Origin: Youngiibacter fragilis 232.1
Lineage (GTDB): Bacteria; Bacillota; Clostridia; Clostridiales; Clostridiaceae
Assembly: GCF_000495435.3 (NCBI RefSeq)
Contig: NZ_AXUN02000181.1
Location: 52,072 to 116,071 of the forward strand
Direction: 5' to 3'
DNA: 64,000 nucleotides
This document shows, one piece after another, positions 26,769 through 34,817 of this stretch. Numbering within the stretch: the first letter of the stretch is position 1; every line of letters starts with the position of its first letter. Position numbers and translations under genes: made by a program. The notes below the pieces were generated by a model. The model worked only from the letters and a program-made list of their open reading frames with translations, was not told the origin of the DNA and made no database searches.

Positions 26769-27187
26769 ATCTATACAATACAGAACACTACATAGATCCA
26801 ACAGTTTATGCTGCCATGATTAAGATAGAGAAGGAAAGAAGGTTCAAACCAGTAGTCTACATCTGCTCACCCTTTGCTGGTGACACAGCTACCAATGTTG
26901 AAAGGGCTAGAAGGTACAGCAGGTTTGCTGTGACTAAAGGAGTAATTCCCATAGCGCCTCATCTTCTATTCCCTCAGTTTATGGACGATGATCAACCGGA
27001 AGAAAGAGAAGATGCCCTGTTCATGGGAATAGTTCTCCTGTCAAAGTGCAGAGAACTCTGGGTATTTGGAAACAAACGCTCACCGGGTATGGTTAAGGAG
27101 ATTGAGAGAGCAGAACAAAAGAACATGAAGATAAGATACTTCAATGATCTGTGTGAGGAGGTAGGTGCTTATGATAAGAGAATATGA
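26756..27187 (+). CDS. DUF4406-like, deoxyribosyltransferase-fold protein
   Basis: A 143-aa protein whose VVYICSPFAGDTATNVERAR segment (near residue 33), GVIPIAPHLLFPQFM and CRELWVFGNKRSPGMVKEIE match the Rossmann-like fold of DUF4406 and nucleoside 2-deoxyribosyltransferase relatives. This suggests binding of a nucleotide or nucleoside, perhaps for base salvage or modification; the chemistry is not established. It overlaps both neighbours (13 nt upstream, 17 nt downstream with the primase ATG at 27171), consistent with one replication operon. Confidence 0.75.
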   Translation: MERVNLYNTEHYIDPTVYAAMIKIEKERRFKPVVYICSPFAGDTATNVERARRYSRFAVTKGVIPIAPHLLFPQFMDDDQPEEREDALFMGIVLLSKCRELWVFGNKRSPGMVKEIERAEQKNMKIRYFNDLCEEVGAYDKRI

Positions 27188-29756
27188 TAACTTTCCTCAA
27201 GAGCTAAAGAACCAGCAGGCTTGGGTCTGCTACAACATAGAATCAGTACCAGGAAGAGAGAAACCTACAAAAGTGCCATATAACCCTCTCAGTGGTAAGA
27301 AGGCCAGCAGCAAGGCTCCAATTACCTGGACAACCTTTGCTAAGGCTCTAGAGGCTATGAAGAAGTTTAAGTACAGTGGCATTGGTTATGTGTTCTCAAA
27401 GAATGGGTATGTAGGCATAGATATCGACAATTGTAGAATCAAAGAAACTGGGGAGCTTTCAGACATAGGGAAGAGGTGTCTGGAGCTCCTCCCTACGTAC
27501 TGCGAAATCAGTCCATCAGGTACTGGGTTGCACTTCATAGCAAAAGGAGTACTGCCACCCAAAGGACGTAAAAATAGTGAGACTGGTGTGGAGATGTATG
27601 AGGAAGCTCGCTTCTTCACTGTAACTGGAGAATCTATAACTGGTAAGAATGATCCGGTGTCAGAGTGCCAAGGTGGAATAGAAGAAGTACATAAATTCTT
27701 CATTGCTAAGGAGAAGAAAGCTAAGGCTCCTCGAAAAGTTGCAGTAAAGACTGTGCTGACTGACGACGAGGTTATTCAGAGAGCTCAAGCATCATCAAAC
27801 GGAGAAGATTTCAAGCTCCTCTATGAAGGTAAATGGCAGGATAAGTATTCATCGCAGAGTGAAGCTGACCTTGCCTTCGCAATGAAGCTTGCTTTCTGGA
27901 CCGGACGAGATAAGGAACAGATGGACAGGATCTTCAAGTCAAGCGGCCTTAATCGAGAGAAATGGGAAACTAAACACTATGTGGATGGAAGAACATATGG
28001 TGAGGAAGTATTAGAAAAAGCTTGTGACAGCACAGAAGAGGTCTACGAAGCATTGGACAGCCGAGGGAGGATCATAGAGAGAGGAAATACATACGTCAAG
28101 ATAAGACCTGATGGAAACTCCTTCATCATCTCAAACTTCGTAATACGGCCACTGGAGTTGATACAGGATAGCGATGAAGCACAACTACGATGCATCATCC
28201 AGAATGATATTGGTCAAGAGTACAAAAGAACCTTCATGACGGTTGAGATGTCCAACCTGCAAAGCTTCAAGAGGTGTCTTAATCAGAATACAATATCATT
28301 ATCCTATACTGGCACTGAAGGCGACCTGGAACTAATTAAGGCACATGTATCAAAGCAAAAGTATCCAATTAAACAAGGTGTCAGAGGTATCGGGATATTC
28401 AAGGTAAGCGATAGATGGGCATTCGTTGACAGGAATAGAGCCATCGACAGCGAGGGAAATGATGTTGGAGAAATAGTACCTATGGCAAAGAGCTGTGAGA
28501 TTGAGAGTGATATTCTGGAAAGTGAAGTTATCACGAAGGAGGAGCTGGAGCAGATAGCAAAGCCTCTACTAGAGTATAACGAACACGCTAAGACAGTCAC
28601 AGTTCTATGCTTCGCTGCAGCATGTTTTGTAAAGGAAAAGCTCAGACAGTCAGGAATTAAGTTTCCACATCTCATCATGACAGGTGAAGCTGGTAGTGGT
28701 AAGAGTAACACTATGGAAAAAGTACTCTATCCCATATTCTCATCAAAGAGCATCACAGGAGCCGGCAAGATGACAGGATTTACACTGCTTAAGACAGCGG
28801 CCAGCAGCAACACGATACCATTCCTAATGGATGAATATAAGCCATCAACTCTTGAGAAAACAAGAGTTGACGCACTCATGAATTTCTTGAGAGATGCATA
28901 TGATGGACATGCTGGCCAGAGAGGAAGACCAGACATGAGCGTAATACTATACAAGCTCAATGCTCCTGTAGTAATGGCAGGAGAGGAAAGTCCAATGGAA
29001 ACAGCGATCAAGGAAAGATCAATGGAGCTCCTGTTCTCAAAGTCAGACTTGAAAAGTACAGACAGATTGAGAGCATTTAATAAATTAGTAATGAGTGAAA
29101 ACTTGCTTAAAAAGCTCGGAAAGACATTGCTCCTAGAATCATTAAAGCTTGATCAGAAAGAGCTTAAGGAACATCATCAGAAGGTGTTCACAAGTCTCGA
29201 AGATAGGCTTCCATCAAGAATTAGGAATAACACTGCAGTCCTCATGTGTGGGGAGCTCCTCCTGGAGAAATTGGCTGAGAGATTTGGAATGAGCCTGCAG
29301 GAACTCTTCAACAAGGAGCCGGAAGTATTTCAAGGCAATCTTGTGTATTCAGTGAAGGAGTACTTACTCGATGGAAATGATCACAACAAGAGTGTGGTAG
29401 ACAAGACCTTCGAGATTTTCGACAGGATGGAGCTTACTCCAGATGTGCACTATACATTCATAAAGAACTACGAGAGGATTGGGTTCGACTTGAAGCTGAC
29501 ATATGACCTTTTTACTAAATATGTTAGAGATCATGCTGTCGCAGGAGAGGTACTTCCTTACACTCAGTTTATTCGCCAGATCAAACGCAAAGACTATTTC
29601 CATTCGTATGGAGCAGTCAGATTTGGGACTGAAATCAAGCGGGGATACATCTTCGATTTGGAGAAAATGGCTACAAGCTGTGATATTGACAAATTTGTTG
29701 TAAAGGCTGAAATGCTTAGAACACCAAAGAAATACAAAGATTTGAACTTAAATTAA
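27171..29756 (+). CDS. Phage PrimPol-helicase (NrS-1-like primase plus P-loop)
   Basis: An 861-aa replication protein. The N-terminal archaeo-eukaryotic primase domain (about 1-180) shows the catalytic Asp84-x-Asp86 in VGIDIDNCR and His121 in SGTGLHFIAKG. A linker region (about 180-300) leads to a helicase-like ATPase with Walker A TGEAGSGKSNT near 503-513 and FLMDEYKPS near 550. It would prime and unwind phage DNA for the neighbouring family A polymerase. The frame opens at 27165, but the ATG at 27171 has the better spacing from GAGGAGGT. The gene ends at an AT-rich, gene-free gap of about 160 bp. Confidence 0.85.
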   Translation: MIREYDNFPQELKNQQAWVCYNIESVPGREKPTKVPYNPLSGKKASSKAPITWTTFAKALEAMKKFKYSGIGYVFSKNGYVGIDIDNCRIKETGELSDIGKRCLELLPTYCEISPSGTGLHFIAKGVLPPKGRKNSETGVEMYEEARFFTVTGESITGKNDPVSECQGGIEEVHKFFIAKEKKAKAPRKVAVKTVLTDDEVIQRAQASSNGEDFKLLYEGKWQDKYSSQSEADLAFAMKLAFWTGRDKEQMDRIFKSSGLNREKWETKHYVDGRTYGEEVLEKACDSTEEVYEALDSRGRIIERGNTYVKIRPDGNSFIISNFVIRPLELIQDSDEAQLRCIIQNDIGQEYKRTFMTVEMSNLQSFKRCLNQNTISLSYTGTEGDLELIKAHVSKQKYPIKQGVRGIGIFKVSDRWAFVDRNRAIDSEGNDVGEIVPMAKSCEIESDILESEVITKEELEQIAKPLLEYNEHAKTVTVLCFAAACFVKEKLRQSGIKFPHLIMTGEAGSGKSNTMEKVLYPIFSSKSITGAGKMTGFTLLKTAASSNTIPFLMDEYKPSTLEKTRVDALMNFLRDAYDGHAGQRGRPDMSVILYKLNAPVVMAGEESPMETAIKERSMELLFSKSDLKSTDRLRAFNKLVMSENLLKKLGKTLLLESLKLDQKELKEHHQKVFTSLEDRLPSRIRNNTAVLMCGELLLEKLAERFGMSLQELFNKEPEVFQGNLVYSVKEYLLDGNDHNKSVVDKTFEIFDRMELTPDVHYTFIKNYERIGFDLKLTYDLFTKYVRDHAVAGEVLPYTQFIRQIKRKDYFHSYGAVRFGTEIKRGYIFDLEKMATSCDIDKFVVKAEMLRTPKKYKDLNLN

Positions 29757-29920
29757 TAACTAAAAAACCAGTAACTTGTAACTTGTAGTAAGTAAAAATC
29801 TATAGCTACACGAAAAAGATAATTTCACGAATGTAAAAATGATTTTATAAATTTTAAAATATAAGTACCCTATATCAGAATTTGATTACAGAAGTTACTA
29901 GTTACGAGATAGAGAGGAAA

Positions 29921-30217
29921 ATGGCAGAGAAGGAGATTGTGAATAAGATTCTAAAATATCTGAAGGACATTCCGATGTGCTTCTGTTGGAAAGAACATGG
30001 CGGCATGTATGGAACTACAGGAATCCCTGACATCATCTGTTGCTTCAGAGGTCACTTTGTGGCCTTTGAAGTTAAAACTGAGAAGGGAAGATTAACCAAA
30101 CTACAGTCGGTTGCACTTGAGAAGATAAATGCAGCTGGCGGCAAAGCTTACAAAGTGACAAGTTTGGATGAAGTGAGAGCAATCTTGAAGAACTTGGAGG
30201 AATGCGAATGGATATAA
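29921..30217 (+). CDS. VRR-NUC domain nuclease
   Basis: A 98-aa protein that is essentially one VRR-NUC (PD-(D/E)xK) domain. The active site reads GIPDIICCFRGHFVAFEVK, with Asp37, Glu50 and Lys52, followed by GRLTKLQ, the conserved Gln. Such phage proteins are thought to cut branched or Holliday-junction DNA during replication and packaging. The frame is open from a TTG at 29882 without a ribosome site; the ATG at 29921 behind GAGAGGAAA is preferred. It overlaps the next gene by 10 nt. Confidence 0.82.
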   Translation: MAEKEIVNKILKYLKDIPMCFCWKEHGGMYGTTGIPDIICCFRGHFVAFEVKTEKGRLTKLQSVALEKINAAGGKAYKVTSLDEVRAILKNLEECEWI

Positions 30218-30723
30218 GAGAATATTTTGAACAAGCGAACTTGCTTAATAGAAAAATCAAAATGATGTTGAATCAGGTTGAAACATTGGATAGTCAAGCA
30301 AAGAAAGTCACATCAAGCTTTCAAATGGACAAAGTCTCATCGTCTAAACAGAAGAGCTCAATGGAAAGTGTGATTGTTAGAAAGCTAGAACTAGAAAAGG
30401 AGATCAATTCCCAAATAGACGAACTGTATGCACTAAAGCTCAATATGGCCCTTGTGATCTCAAGGATTTACGATGAAAGATATCGTAGACTACTCGAGCT
30501 CCGCTACATTGAAGGAGAGGAATGGAACCAGATCGCCATTACATTAGGGTACAATATGCGGTGGGTCCAGAAATTACATAAGCGATCGATAGAAGAAGCT
30601 GCAAATGTATATGATGGCGAAGTAAAAAATACAAACGATAAAATTGGCCGCCTCGAGGCCGCCAAGAAGCCGCCTATAGGCCGCTATGAAATTCCAAAAT
30701 CATATGATACAGTGAAGATGTAG
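30208..30723 (+). CDS. Sigma-70 region 4-like (ArpU/DUF1492 type) regulator
   Basis: A 171-aa protein with an N-terminal coiled coil and a C-terminal helix-turn-helix: YRRLLELRYIEGEEWNQIAI, then LGYNMRWVQKLHKRSIEE, near residues 92-128. This fits the ArpU/RinA/DUF1492 class of phage late-gene activators, which sit just before the packaging genes as here. The ATG at 30208 is 7 nt behind GGAGG; an ATG two codons earlier is also possible. The tail codons (KIGRLEAAKKPPIGRYE) are encoded by a 52-bp GC-rich repeat that recurs 360 bp downstream, so the C terminus seems to have been extended by a repeat element. Confidence 0.75.
   Translation: MDIREYFEQANLLNRKIKMMLNQVETLDSQAKKVTSSFQMDKVSSSKQKSSMESVIVRKLELEKEINSQIDELYALKLNMALVISRIYDERYRRLLELRYIEGEEWNQIAITLGYNMRWVQKLHKRSIEEAANVYDGEVKNTNDKIGRLEAAKKPPIGRYEIPKSYDTVKM
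30640..30691 (+). repeat. 52-bp GC-rich repeat, copy 1
   Basis: Starts AAAATTGGCCGCCT and ends CGCTATGAAA. It matches the copy at 31000-31051 at 47 of 52 positions. Each copy contains palindromic cores (GCCTCGAGGC, GCCTATAGGC) like a REP element. This copy is translated as the tail of the 30208-30723 gene. Its GC content is far above its surroundings. Confidence 0.85.
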
Positions 30724-30777
30724 AAGTCTACACGAAAGAATCTTGGTTGTTCGAGGTTCGTTTTAAGTTCATAACTA

Positions 30778-30804
30778 AGGGTACGCGATTGCGTACTCTT
30801 TTTT
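30778..30804 (+). terminator. Hairpin with T-tract
   Basis: AGGGTACGC and GCGTACTCT form a 9-bp stem (one G-T pair) around GATT, followed by TTTTTT. It lies 20 nt before the ribosome site of the next gene, so it may attenuate rather than fully stop transcription. Confidence 0.7.
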
Positions 30805-30816
30805 ATTGGGGGTAAA

Positions 30817-31017
30817 ATGGGATATCGAGAGGCTGTTGAAGATCAAATAAAAATCAAAAGGATTAGTCCTCATGAACAGATGTATTTACCACTGTGTGCT
30901 GTGTGTGGTGCTGAGGTCACTTCGTTATCATACAATCGAACATTTCTGTACTTATGCATTGAACATAAAAAGCTAAGATATCAGCTAAAGAAGCAAATGA
31001 AAATTGGCCGCCTATAG
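30817..31017 (+). CDS. Small zinc-ribbon-like protein, 66 aa
   Basis: Unrecognised small protein. The middle has LCAVCGAEVT followed by YLCIEHKKL, a C-x2-C then C-x2-H pattern typical of a small zinc-binding module. The start follows GGGGGTAAA after the hairpin at 30778. Its last codons (KIGRL, then stop) run into copy 2 of the 52-bp repeat, which cuts the gene off or supplies its end. Function unknown. Confidence 0.55.
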   Translation: MGYREAVEDQIKIKRISPHEQMYLPLCAVCGAEVTSLSYNRTFLYLCIEHKKLRYQLKKQMKIGRL

Positions 31018-31051
31018 GACGCTAAGAAGCCGCCTATAGGACGCTATGAAA
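31000..31051 (+). repeat. 52-bp GC-rich repeat, copy 2
   Basis: Second copy of the element at 30640-30691, with five differences. Here it carries two GCCTATAGGA-type cores and is mostly non-coding after the TAG at 31015-31017. Downstream of both copies an ATGTAGAAGT sequence follows at a similar distance (30718 and 31078), so the duplicated block may be longer but more diverged. Confidence 0.85.
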
Positions 31052-31094
31052 ATCAAAAATTATGTGCGACAATAGAAATGTAGAAGTATATATA

Positions 31095-31122
31095 AAAGCC
31101 TTGAGAGCAATCTCAGGGCTTT
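31095..31122 (+). terminator. 12-bp hairpin with GCAA loop
   Basis: AAAGCCTTGAGA and TCTCAGGGCTTT pair along 12 bp (one G-T) around a GCAA tetraloop. Only a short T-run follows, so it may be an mRNA-stability or weak termination element before the HNH gene. Confidence 0.6.
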
Positions 31123-31143
31123 AACTTTAGGTAGGAGAGCTGT

Positions 31144-31497
31144 ATGCCAAGGAAACCAATGAAGCCCTGTAAGCATCCAGGTTGTGCTCTGCTTACCTCA
31201 GGAAGATTCTGTGAGGTACATGCCAAGCAGCATGCAGCAACAGTGCTAAGCTCCACAGAGAAAGGCTATGATGGCAGATGGCGCAAGGCTAAGAAGAAGT
31301 TCCTTGAGTCTCACCCACTGTGTGTCAGGTGCATGAAGGTTGGTGAACTGACCAAAGCAAATGTGGTTGATCACATCATACCTCATCGTGGTGATATGAA
31401 TCTGTTCTGGGATGAAAGTAACTGGCAACCACTATGCACAAGGTGTCACAACAGAAAAACTAGAGTGGAAGATATGCAGATTTTATACAAATACTGA
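31144..31497 (+). CDS. HNH endonuclease (packaging-associated)
   Basis: A 117-aa HNH nuclease with two zinc-like Cys pairs: CKHPGCAL with FCEVHAKQH at the N terminus, then LCVRCMKVGELTKANVVDHIIPHRGD and NLFWDESNWQPLCTRCHNRKT. The H-N-H catalytic residues are visible in VDHIIPH, NWQPLC and CHNRKT. In cos-type siphoviruses such a gene sits next to the packaging site and helps terminase cut DNA. The neighbourhood (possible cos DNA just downstream, terminase further right) fits that job. The ATG follows TAGGAGAGCTGT. Confidence 0.85.
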   Translation: MPRKPMKPCKHPGCALLTSGRFCEVHAKQHAATVLSSTEKGYDGRWRKAKKKFLESHPLCVRCMKVGELTKANVVDHIIPHRGDMNLFWDESNWQPLCTRCHNRKTRVEDMQILYKY

Positions 31498-31552
31498 AAT
31501 CGTTACATGAGGGGTAGGGGACTGAAAATCCTTGGGGATCTAAGGGTTTCGG

Positions 31553-31607
31553 ACGCGCGTTCCCAACGCGTGAATTTTCGCGAAATTTCATAAGGGGGGT
31601 ATCGCGA
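31553..31607. other. Possible cos region: palindrome-rich DNA after the HNH gene
   Basis: A gene-free stretch (31498-31765) with G-runs (GGGGTAGGGG, GGGGGG) and a cluster of short perfect palindromes: ACGCGCGT (31553-31560), ACGCGT (31566-31571), TTTCGCGAAA (31576-31585) and TCGCGA (31602-31607). Directly downstream of a packaging-type HNH gene this resembles the cos region of related phages. The cut site cannot be fixed from sequence. Confidence 0.35.
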
Positions 31608-31765
31608 AATGGTGCCGGAAAGCATCTCAAGCATTGGGGTACAAGCTATTTGAGATTTGGGCTTTTGCGTAATAGTTCAAGATAAAAACCATATTTTTGA
31701 ACGCTAAGGTGAGCTCAGAAGTGAGTCAACCGAGGCGTTCTTTTGTTTCCGGAGGTTTACAGAAG

Positions 31766-32203
31766 ATGACTAATGAAGAACGACAAAAGATAACTGAACT
31801 AAGGGTAAATGGTTTCGGATACAAGGCAATTGCAGCAGCAATGGGTATGAACAGAAACAATGTCCGAAGCTTCTGCCAGAGGCATGGCATTGGCGGCAAT
31901 TCGGTTGTTGTAGCATTGAACCTTGAGGAACAGAAGAGTTCAGCCCTGATCTGTAGACACTGCAATAAAAAGCTTACTCAGTCATCAACTGGGAGAAAGC
32001 GTAAGTTCTGCTCGGAAGTGTGTCGTCGGAACTGGTGGCAGCTTCACCCTGAGAACCGGAAACCTAATGAGACAGCATTCAAGAAAATAACCTGCAGTAA
32101 CTGTGGAACTGAATTTGAGAGCTATGGAAGCTCTGACAGAAAGTACTGCAGCCATAACTGTTATATCAAATATAGATTTTGGAGAGATGAGAATGGAATT
32201 TAA
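31766..32203 (+). CDS. HTH and zinc-finger protein, 145 aa
   Basis: An N-terminal helix-turn-helix (EERQKITELRVNGFGYKAIA, then AMGMNRNNVRSFCQRHGI; about 3-45) of sigma region 4/resolvase type is followed by two treble-clef-like zinc modules: ICRHCNKKL with FCSEVCRRNWWQLH, and TCSNCGTEF with YCSHNCYIKYRFW. The arrangement suggests a phage DNA-binding regulator of late or packaging genes. The frame opens earlier (31697) but the ATG at 31766 is 10 nt behind GGAGG. The end overlaps the methylase gene by 11 nt. Confidence 0.7.
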   Translation: MTNEERQKITELRVNGFGYKAIAAAMGMNRNNVRSFCQRHGIGGNSVVVALNLEEQKSSALICRHCNKKLTQSSTGRKRKFCSEVCRRNWWQLHPENRKPNETAFKKITCSNCGTEFESYGSSDRKYCSHNCYIKYRFWRDENGI

Positions 32204-33443
32204 GAAACTAAGAATAGATGATCTGATACCGGCCAGCTACAATCCAAGGAAGAAGTTGAAGCCTGGTGACAGTGAGTTTGAGAAAATCAAGAACAGCATA
32301 AAGGAGTTCGGTTATGTTGACCCTGTGATAGTCAATAAAGACAGGACAGTCATTGGTGGGCATCAAAGAATAACAGTCCTTAAGACTCTTGGAGTCGAGG
32401 AGATTGACTGTGTGGTCATCGATATAGACAAAACAAAGGAGAAGGCACTTAATGTGGCTCTGAATAAGGTATCAGGCTTCTGGGATGAGAGTCTGTTAGC
32501 AGATCTTCTCAAGGACCTTGAAGGACTCGATTATGATCTTAAGTTCACGGGATTCGATCCACCAGAAATTGATGAGCTGTTCACGAAGCTCCATGACAAA
32601 GATGTCAAAGAAGACGATGGATTTGACCTGTCAAAGGCCCTCGAGGAAGCGAGCTTCGTTAATCGTGGTGATGTGTGGACTGTTGGAAGACATAGGCTAG
32701 TTTGTGGTGATGCAACAAAGGCTGAAGATGTTCAGAAGCTTGCCAATGGGAAGAAAGTAAATCTAGTAGTTACAGACTTGCCTTATGGAGTCTCCTATGT
32801 CGGTGGCTCAGGGCTTTCAATCAAGAATGATGATTTAAAGGGTGAAGAGTTCTATAAGTTCATCTTGGATTCATTCAACAACATGGCAGCGAACATGGCT
32901 CCTGGAGCTTCGATTTATGTATTCCATGCAGACACCGAGGGTCTCAATTTCAGGAAAGCATTTGTTGATGCAGGCTTTCATCTCAGTGGAGTTTGCATCT
33001 GGAAAAAGAACTCTCTGGTCCTAGGGCGAAGTCCATACAACTGGATCCACGAACCAATACTTTATGGTTGGCTGAAAACTGGGAACCACAAATGGTACAC
33101 AGGTAGATCCGAGACAACTGTATGGAATTTCGATAAACCCAAGAAGAATGAGAGTCATCCAACGGAGAAGCCAATTGGACTCTTAGCCTATCCCATAAAG
33201 AATTCATCACAGGTCAATGGCATTGTACTAGATACGTTCTTGGGATCAGGATCAACCATGATTGCCTGTGAGCAGACTGATAGAATTTGCTTTGGAATGG
33301 ATCTTGATGAAAAATACGTAAGCGTGGCATTGCGAAGGTACGCAAATTTTGTAGGCTCTGATAAAGATATTTATGTCGAGAGAGATGGCGTGAAGATACC
33401 ATATGCTGACCTTGTTAAAGAAGTAAAGTCTAAGGAGTCATAA
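32193..33443 (+). CDS. ParB-domain DNA methyltransferase
   Basis: A 416-aa fusion. The N-terminal ParB/Srx-like domain has IPASYNPRKK and GGHQR at 55-59. A beta-class amino-methyltransferase follows, with catalytic DLPYGVSY near 194 (a DPPY variant) preceding the SAM motif DTFLGSGST near 347, and the usual HPTEKPIGLL helix before it. Such phage enzymes modify adenine or cytosine exocyclic amines and may protect phage DNA from host restriction. This is notable because the same chromosome carries BREX and McrBC. The ATG at 32193 overlaps the upstream gene by 11 nt; an ATG at 32187 is also in frame. Confidence 0.87.
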   Translation: MEFKKLRIDDLIPASYNPRKKLKPGDSEFEKIKNSIKEFGYVDPVIVNKDRTVIGGHQRITVLKTLGVEEIDCVVIDIDKTKEKALNVALNKVSGFWDESLLADLLKDLEGLDYDLKFTGFDPPEIDELFTKLHDKDVKEDDGFDLSKALEEASFVNRGDVWTVGRHRLVCGDATKAEDVQKLANGKKVNLVVTDLPYGVSYVGGSGLSIKNDDLKGEEFYKFILDSFNNMAANMAPGASIYVFHADTEGLNFRKAFVDAGFHLSGVCIWKKNSLVLGRSPYNWIHEPILYGWLKTGNHKWYTGRSETTVWNFDKPKKNESHPTEKPIGLLAYPIKNSSQVNGIVLDTFLGSGSTMIACEQTDRICFGMDLDEKYVSVALRRYANFVGSDKDIYVERDGVKIPYADLVKEVKSKES

Positions 33444-33452
33444 TCAAAATAA

Positions 33453-33486
33453 TAGCTTGCTATAACCTGTGTTTAGAGTGATATAT
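33453..33486 (+). promoter_or_regulatory. Conserved 34-nt phage element, copy 1
   Basis: TAGCTTGCTATA, seven variable bases, then TTTAGAGTGATATAT. The two fixed blocks recur exactly at 36935-36968. Both copies lie about 33 nt before a GGAGG and a gene start. It may be a promoter (TTGCTA as -35, ATATAT as -10, 18 nt apart) or a phage regulator site. Confidence 0.6.
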
Positions 33487-33518
33487 ACACTACCAAGAAA
33501 ACACAGGAGGTATTGAGA

Positions 33519-34283
33519 ATGGACAAGAAGGAAGTCATTAAGGCTGTTGAGGAGAAGCTAGGAGCTAAAGCAAAGTACAAAGGAGCCCCAACCTTCAGCT
33601 ACGAAATTACAGACGGAAAGACAACATACACTATCACAAGAATCGGGGAGGTTCTTGATTCGAATGGGGTGGAGAGATTCGTTGAGGACATACTGAACAG
33701 TGGTTCTACTGAGGATGAGATAACATTCACAGAGCGAGAGCTTATGGGTGAGAGCCCATCAACTCAGAAGGGAGCAATTGTGATTAGTCTCCAAGGCCAC
33801 ACAGGAGCAACGATTAGGAATCTTATCAACATGCTCGCCAGCAAACAGAAGCTTCTGGCACTTGCCTTGGGCGTTGACTGGCAGCCTGTTGGGACCGGTG
33901 TTGCCGAAGAACTGGCAGAGGCCAAGGTAACGGACCTCAAGGAGCTTGAAGCGAACCTGGAGCCTTTAAGGCCCAGTCTGAAGGCGTTTCAGATCAATCT
34001 AAGTGGGCCGGTTCCCATTGCGGAATTTTGCGCGGATAGCATCAGCGAGGATAAGGTCAAAGCACTGAGAGAAGTCCTGAAGGCTGCAGCAAATCAAGCC
34101 AGGCAACTGAAGTATGCTTCATCCAAAGTTTCACAAGAGGACAATCCCAAGTACGCATTGAGAGTCTGGTTAATCAGGTTAGGACTCAACGGTTCGGAGC
34201 ACAAGGGAACTAGAGCAGCCCTTCTTAAAGGACTTGGTGGAAACTCGGCCTTTAGAGGAGTTGAACCAAAGATTGAGAAATAG
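33519..34283 (+). CDS. Conserved phage protein of unknown role, 254 aa
   Basis: I recognise the type from Clostridia prophages, where it is sometimes called virulence-related, but no function is known to me. The N-terminal half (DKKEVIKAVEEKLGAKAKYKGAPTF, then YEITDGKTTYTI) looks like a small alpha-beta domain; the middle has LQGHTGATIRNLINMLASKQ; the C-terminal half (KYALRVWLIRLGLNGSEHKG) is helical and basic. The ATG at 33519 follows ACAGGAGGTATTGAGA. It has its own upstream conserved element (33453-33486) and a UUCG-loop terminator behind it, so it is probably a separately controlled unit within the packaging region. Confidence 0.7.
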   Translation: MDKKEVIKAVEEKLGAKAKYKGAPTFSYEITDGKTTYTITRIGEVLDSNGVERFVEDILNSGSTEDEITFTERELMGESPSTQKGAIVISLQGHTGATIRNLINMLASKQKLLALALGVDWQPVGTGVAEELAEAKVTDLKELEANLEPLRPSLKAFQINLSGPVPIAEFCADSISEDKVKALREVLKAAANQARQLKYASSKVSQEDNPKYALRVWLIRLGLNGSEHKGTRAALLKGLGGNSAFRGVEPKIEK

Positions 34284-34296
34284 AAGAACACTTGAT

Positions 34297-34317
34297 AGAG
34301 CCTTCGGGCTCTTTTCT
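34297..34317 (+). terminator. UUCG-loop hairpin with T-run
   Basis: AGAGCC-TTCG-GGCTCT followed by TTTCTT. A compact, stable terminator-like hairpin 5 nt before the GGGAGGAGG of terS. Confidence 0.75.
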
Positions 34318-34337
34318 TATGGGAGGAGGTGATGACC

Positions 34338-34817
34338 ATGGCAACAAGAGGACGAAAACCAAAGCCAACAGCTATAAAGGTCCTGGAAGGAAATCCAGGA
34401 AAGCGAGCACTAAACGAATTTGAACCGAAGCCAGATAAGAAGATGCCCAAGTGTCCATTGTGGCTTGATGCTGAAGCCAAGAAGGAATGGCGAAGGACAG
34501 GAAAGCTTCTTGAGACCATGGGAGTACTCTCTGAAGTGGATATGGCAGCCTTCGCTGGATACTGTCAGGCATATGCCAGGTGGAAGGAAGCAGAGGAGTT
34601 CATAACCAAGCATGGAACTATAGTAAAGACTCCTTCAGGGTATTGGCAGCAGGTACCTCAGGTTTCCATCGCTCAGACTTACCTGAAGATAATGAATAGG
34701 TTTTGTGAACAGTTCGGTCTGACTCCTTCAGCGAGGAGTAGAATCGTCACTGACAAGCCGTTGGAAAGTGACGATCCAATGGAGCTCCTTCTTCTCAAGG
34801 GAGGTGCTGGAGATTGA
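34338..34817 (+). CDS. terS: Terminase small subunit (P27 family)
   Basis: A 159-aa DNA-recognition subunit of the packaging motor. The basic N terminus ATRGRKPKPTAIKVLEGNPGK is typical of P27-family TerS, as are WLDAEAKKEWRRTGKLLETMG and the LGLTPSARSRI-like end (FGLTPSARSRIVT). The ATG at 34338 is 8 nt behind GGAGGAGG; upstream in-frame codons lack support. Its last codons overlap a homing endonuclease gene, so the native C terminus may have been altered by that insertion. It would normally be directly coupled to terL. Confidence 0.9.
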   Translation: MATRGRKPKPTAIKVLEGNPGKRALNEFEPKPDKKMPKCPLWLDAEAKKEWRRTGKLLETMGVLSEVDMAAFAGYCQAYARWKEAEEFITKHGTIVKTPSGYWQQVPQVSIAQTYLKIMNRFCEQFGLTPSARSRIVTDKPLESDDPMELLLLKGGAGD

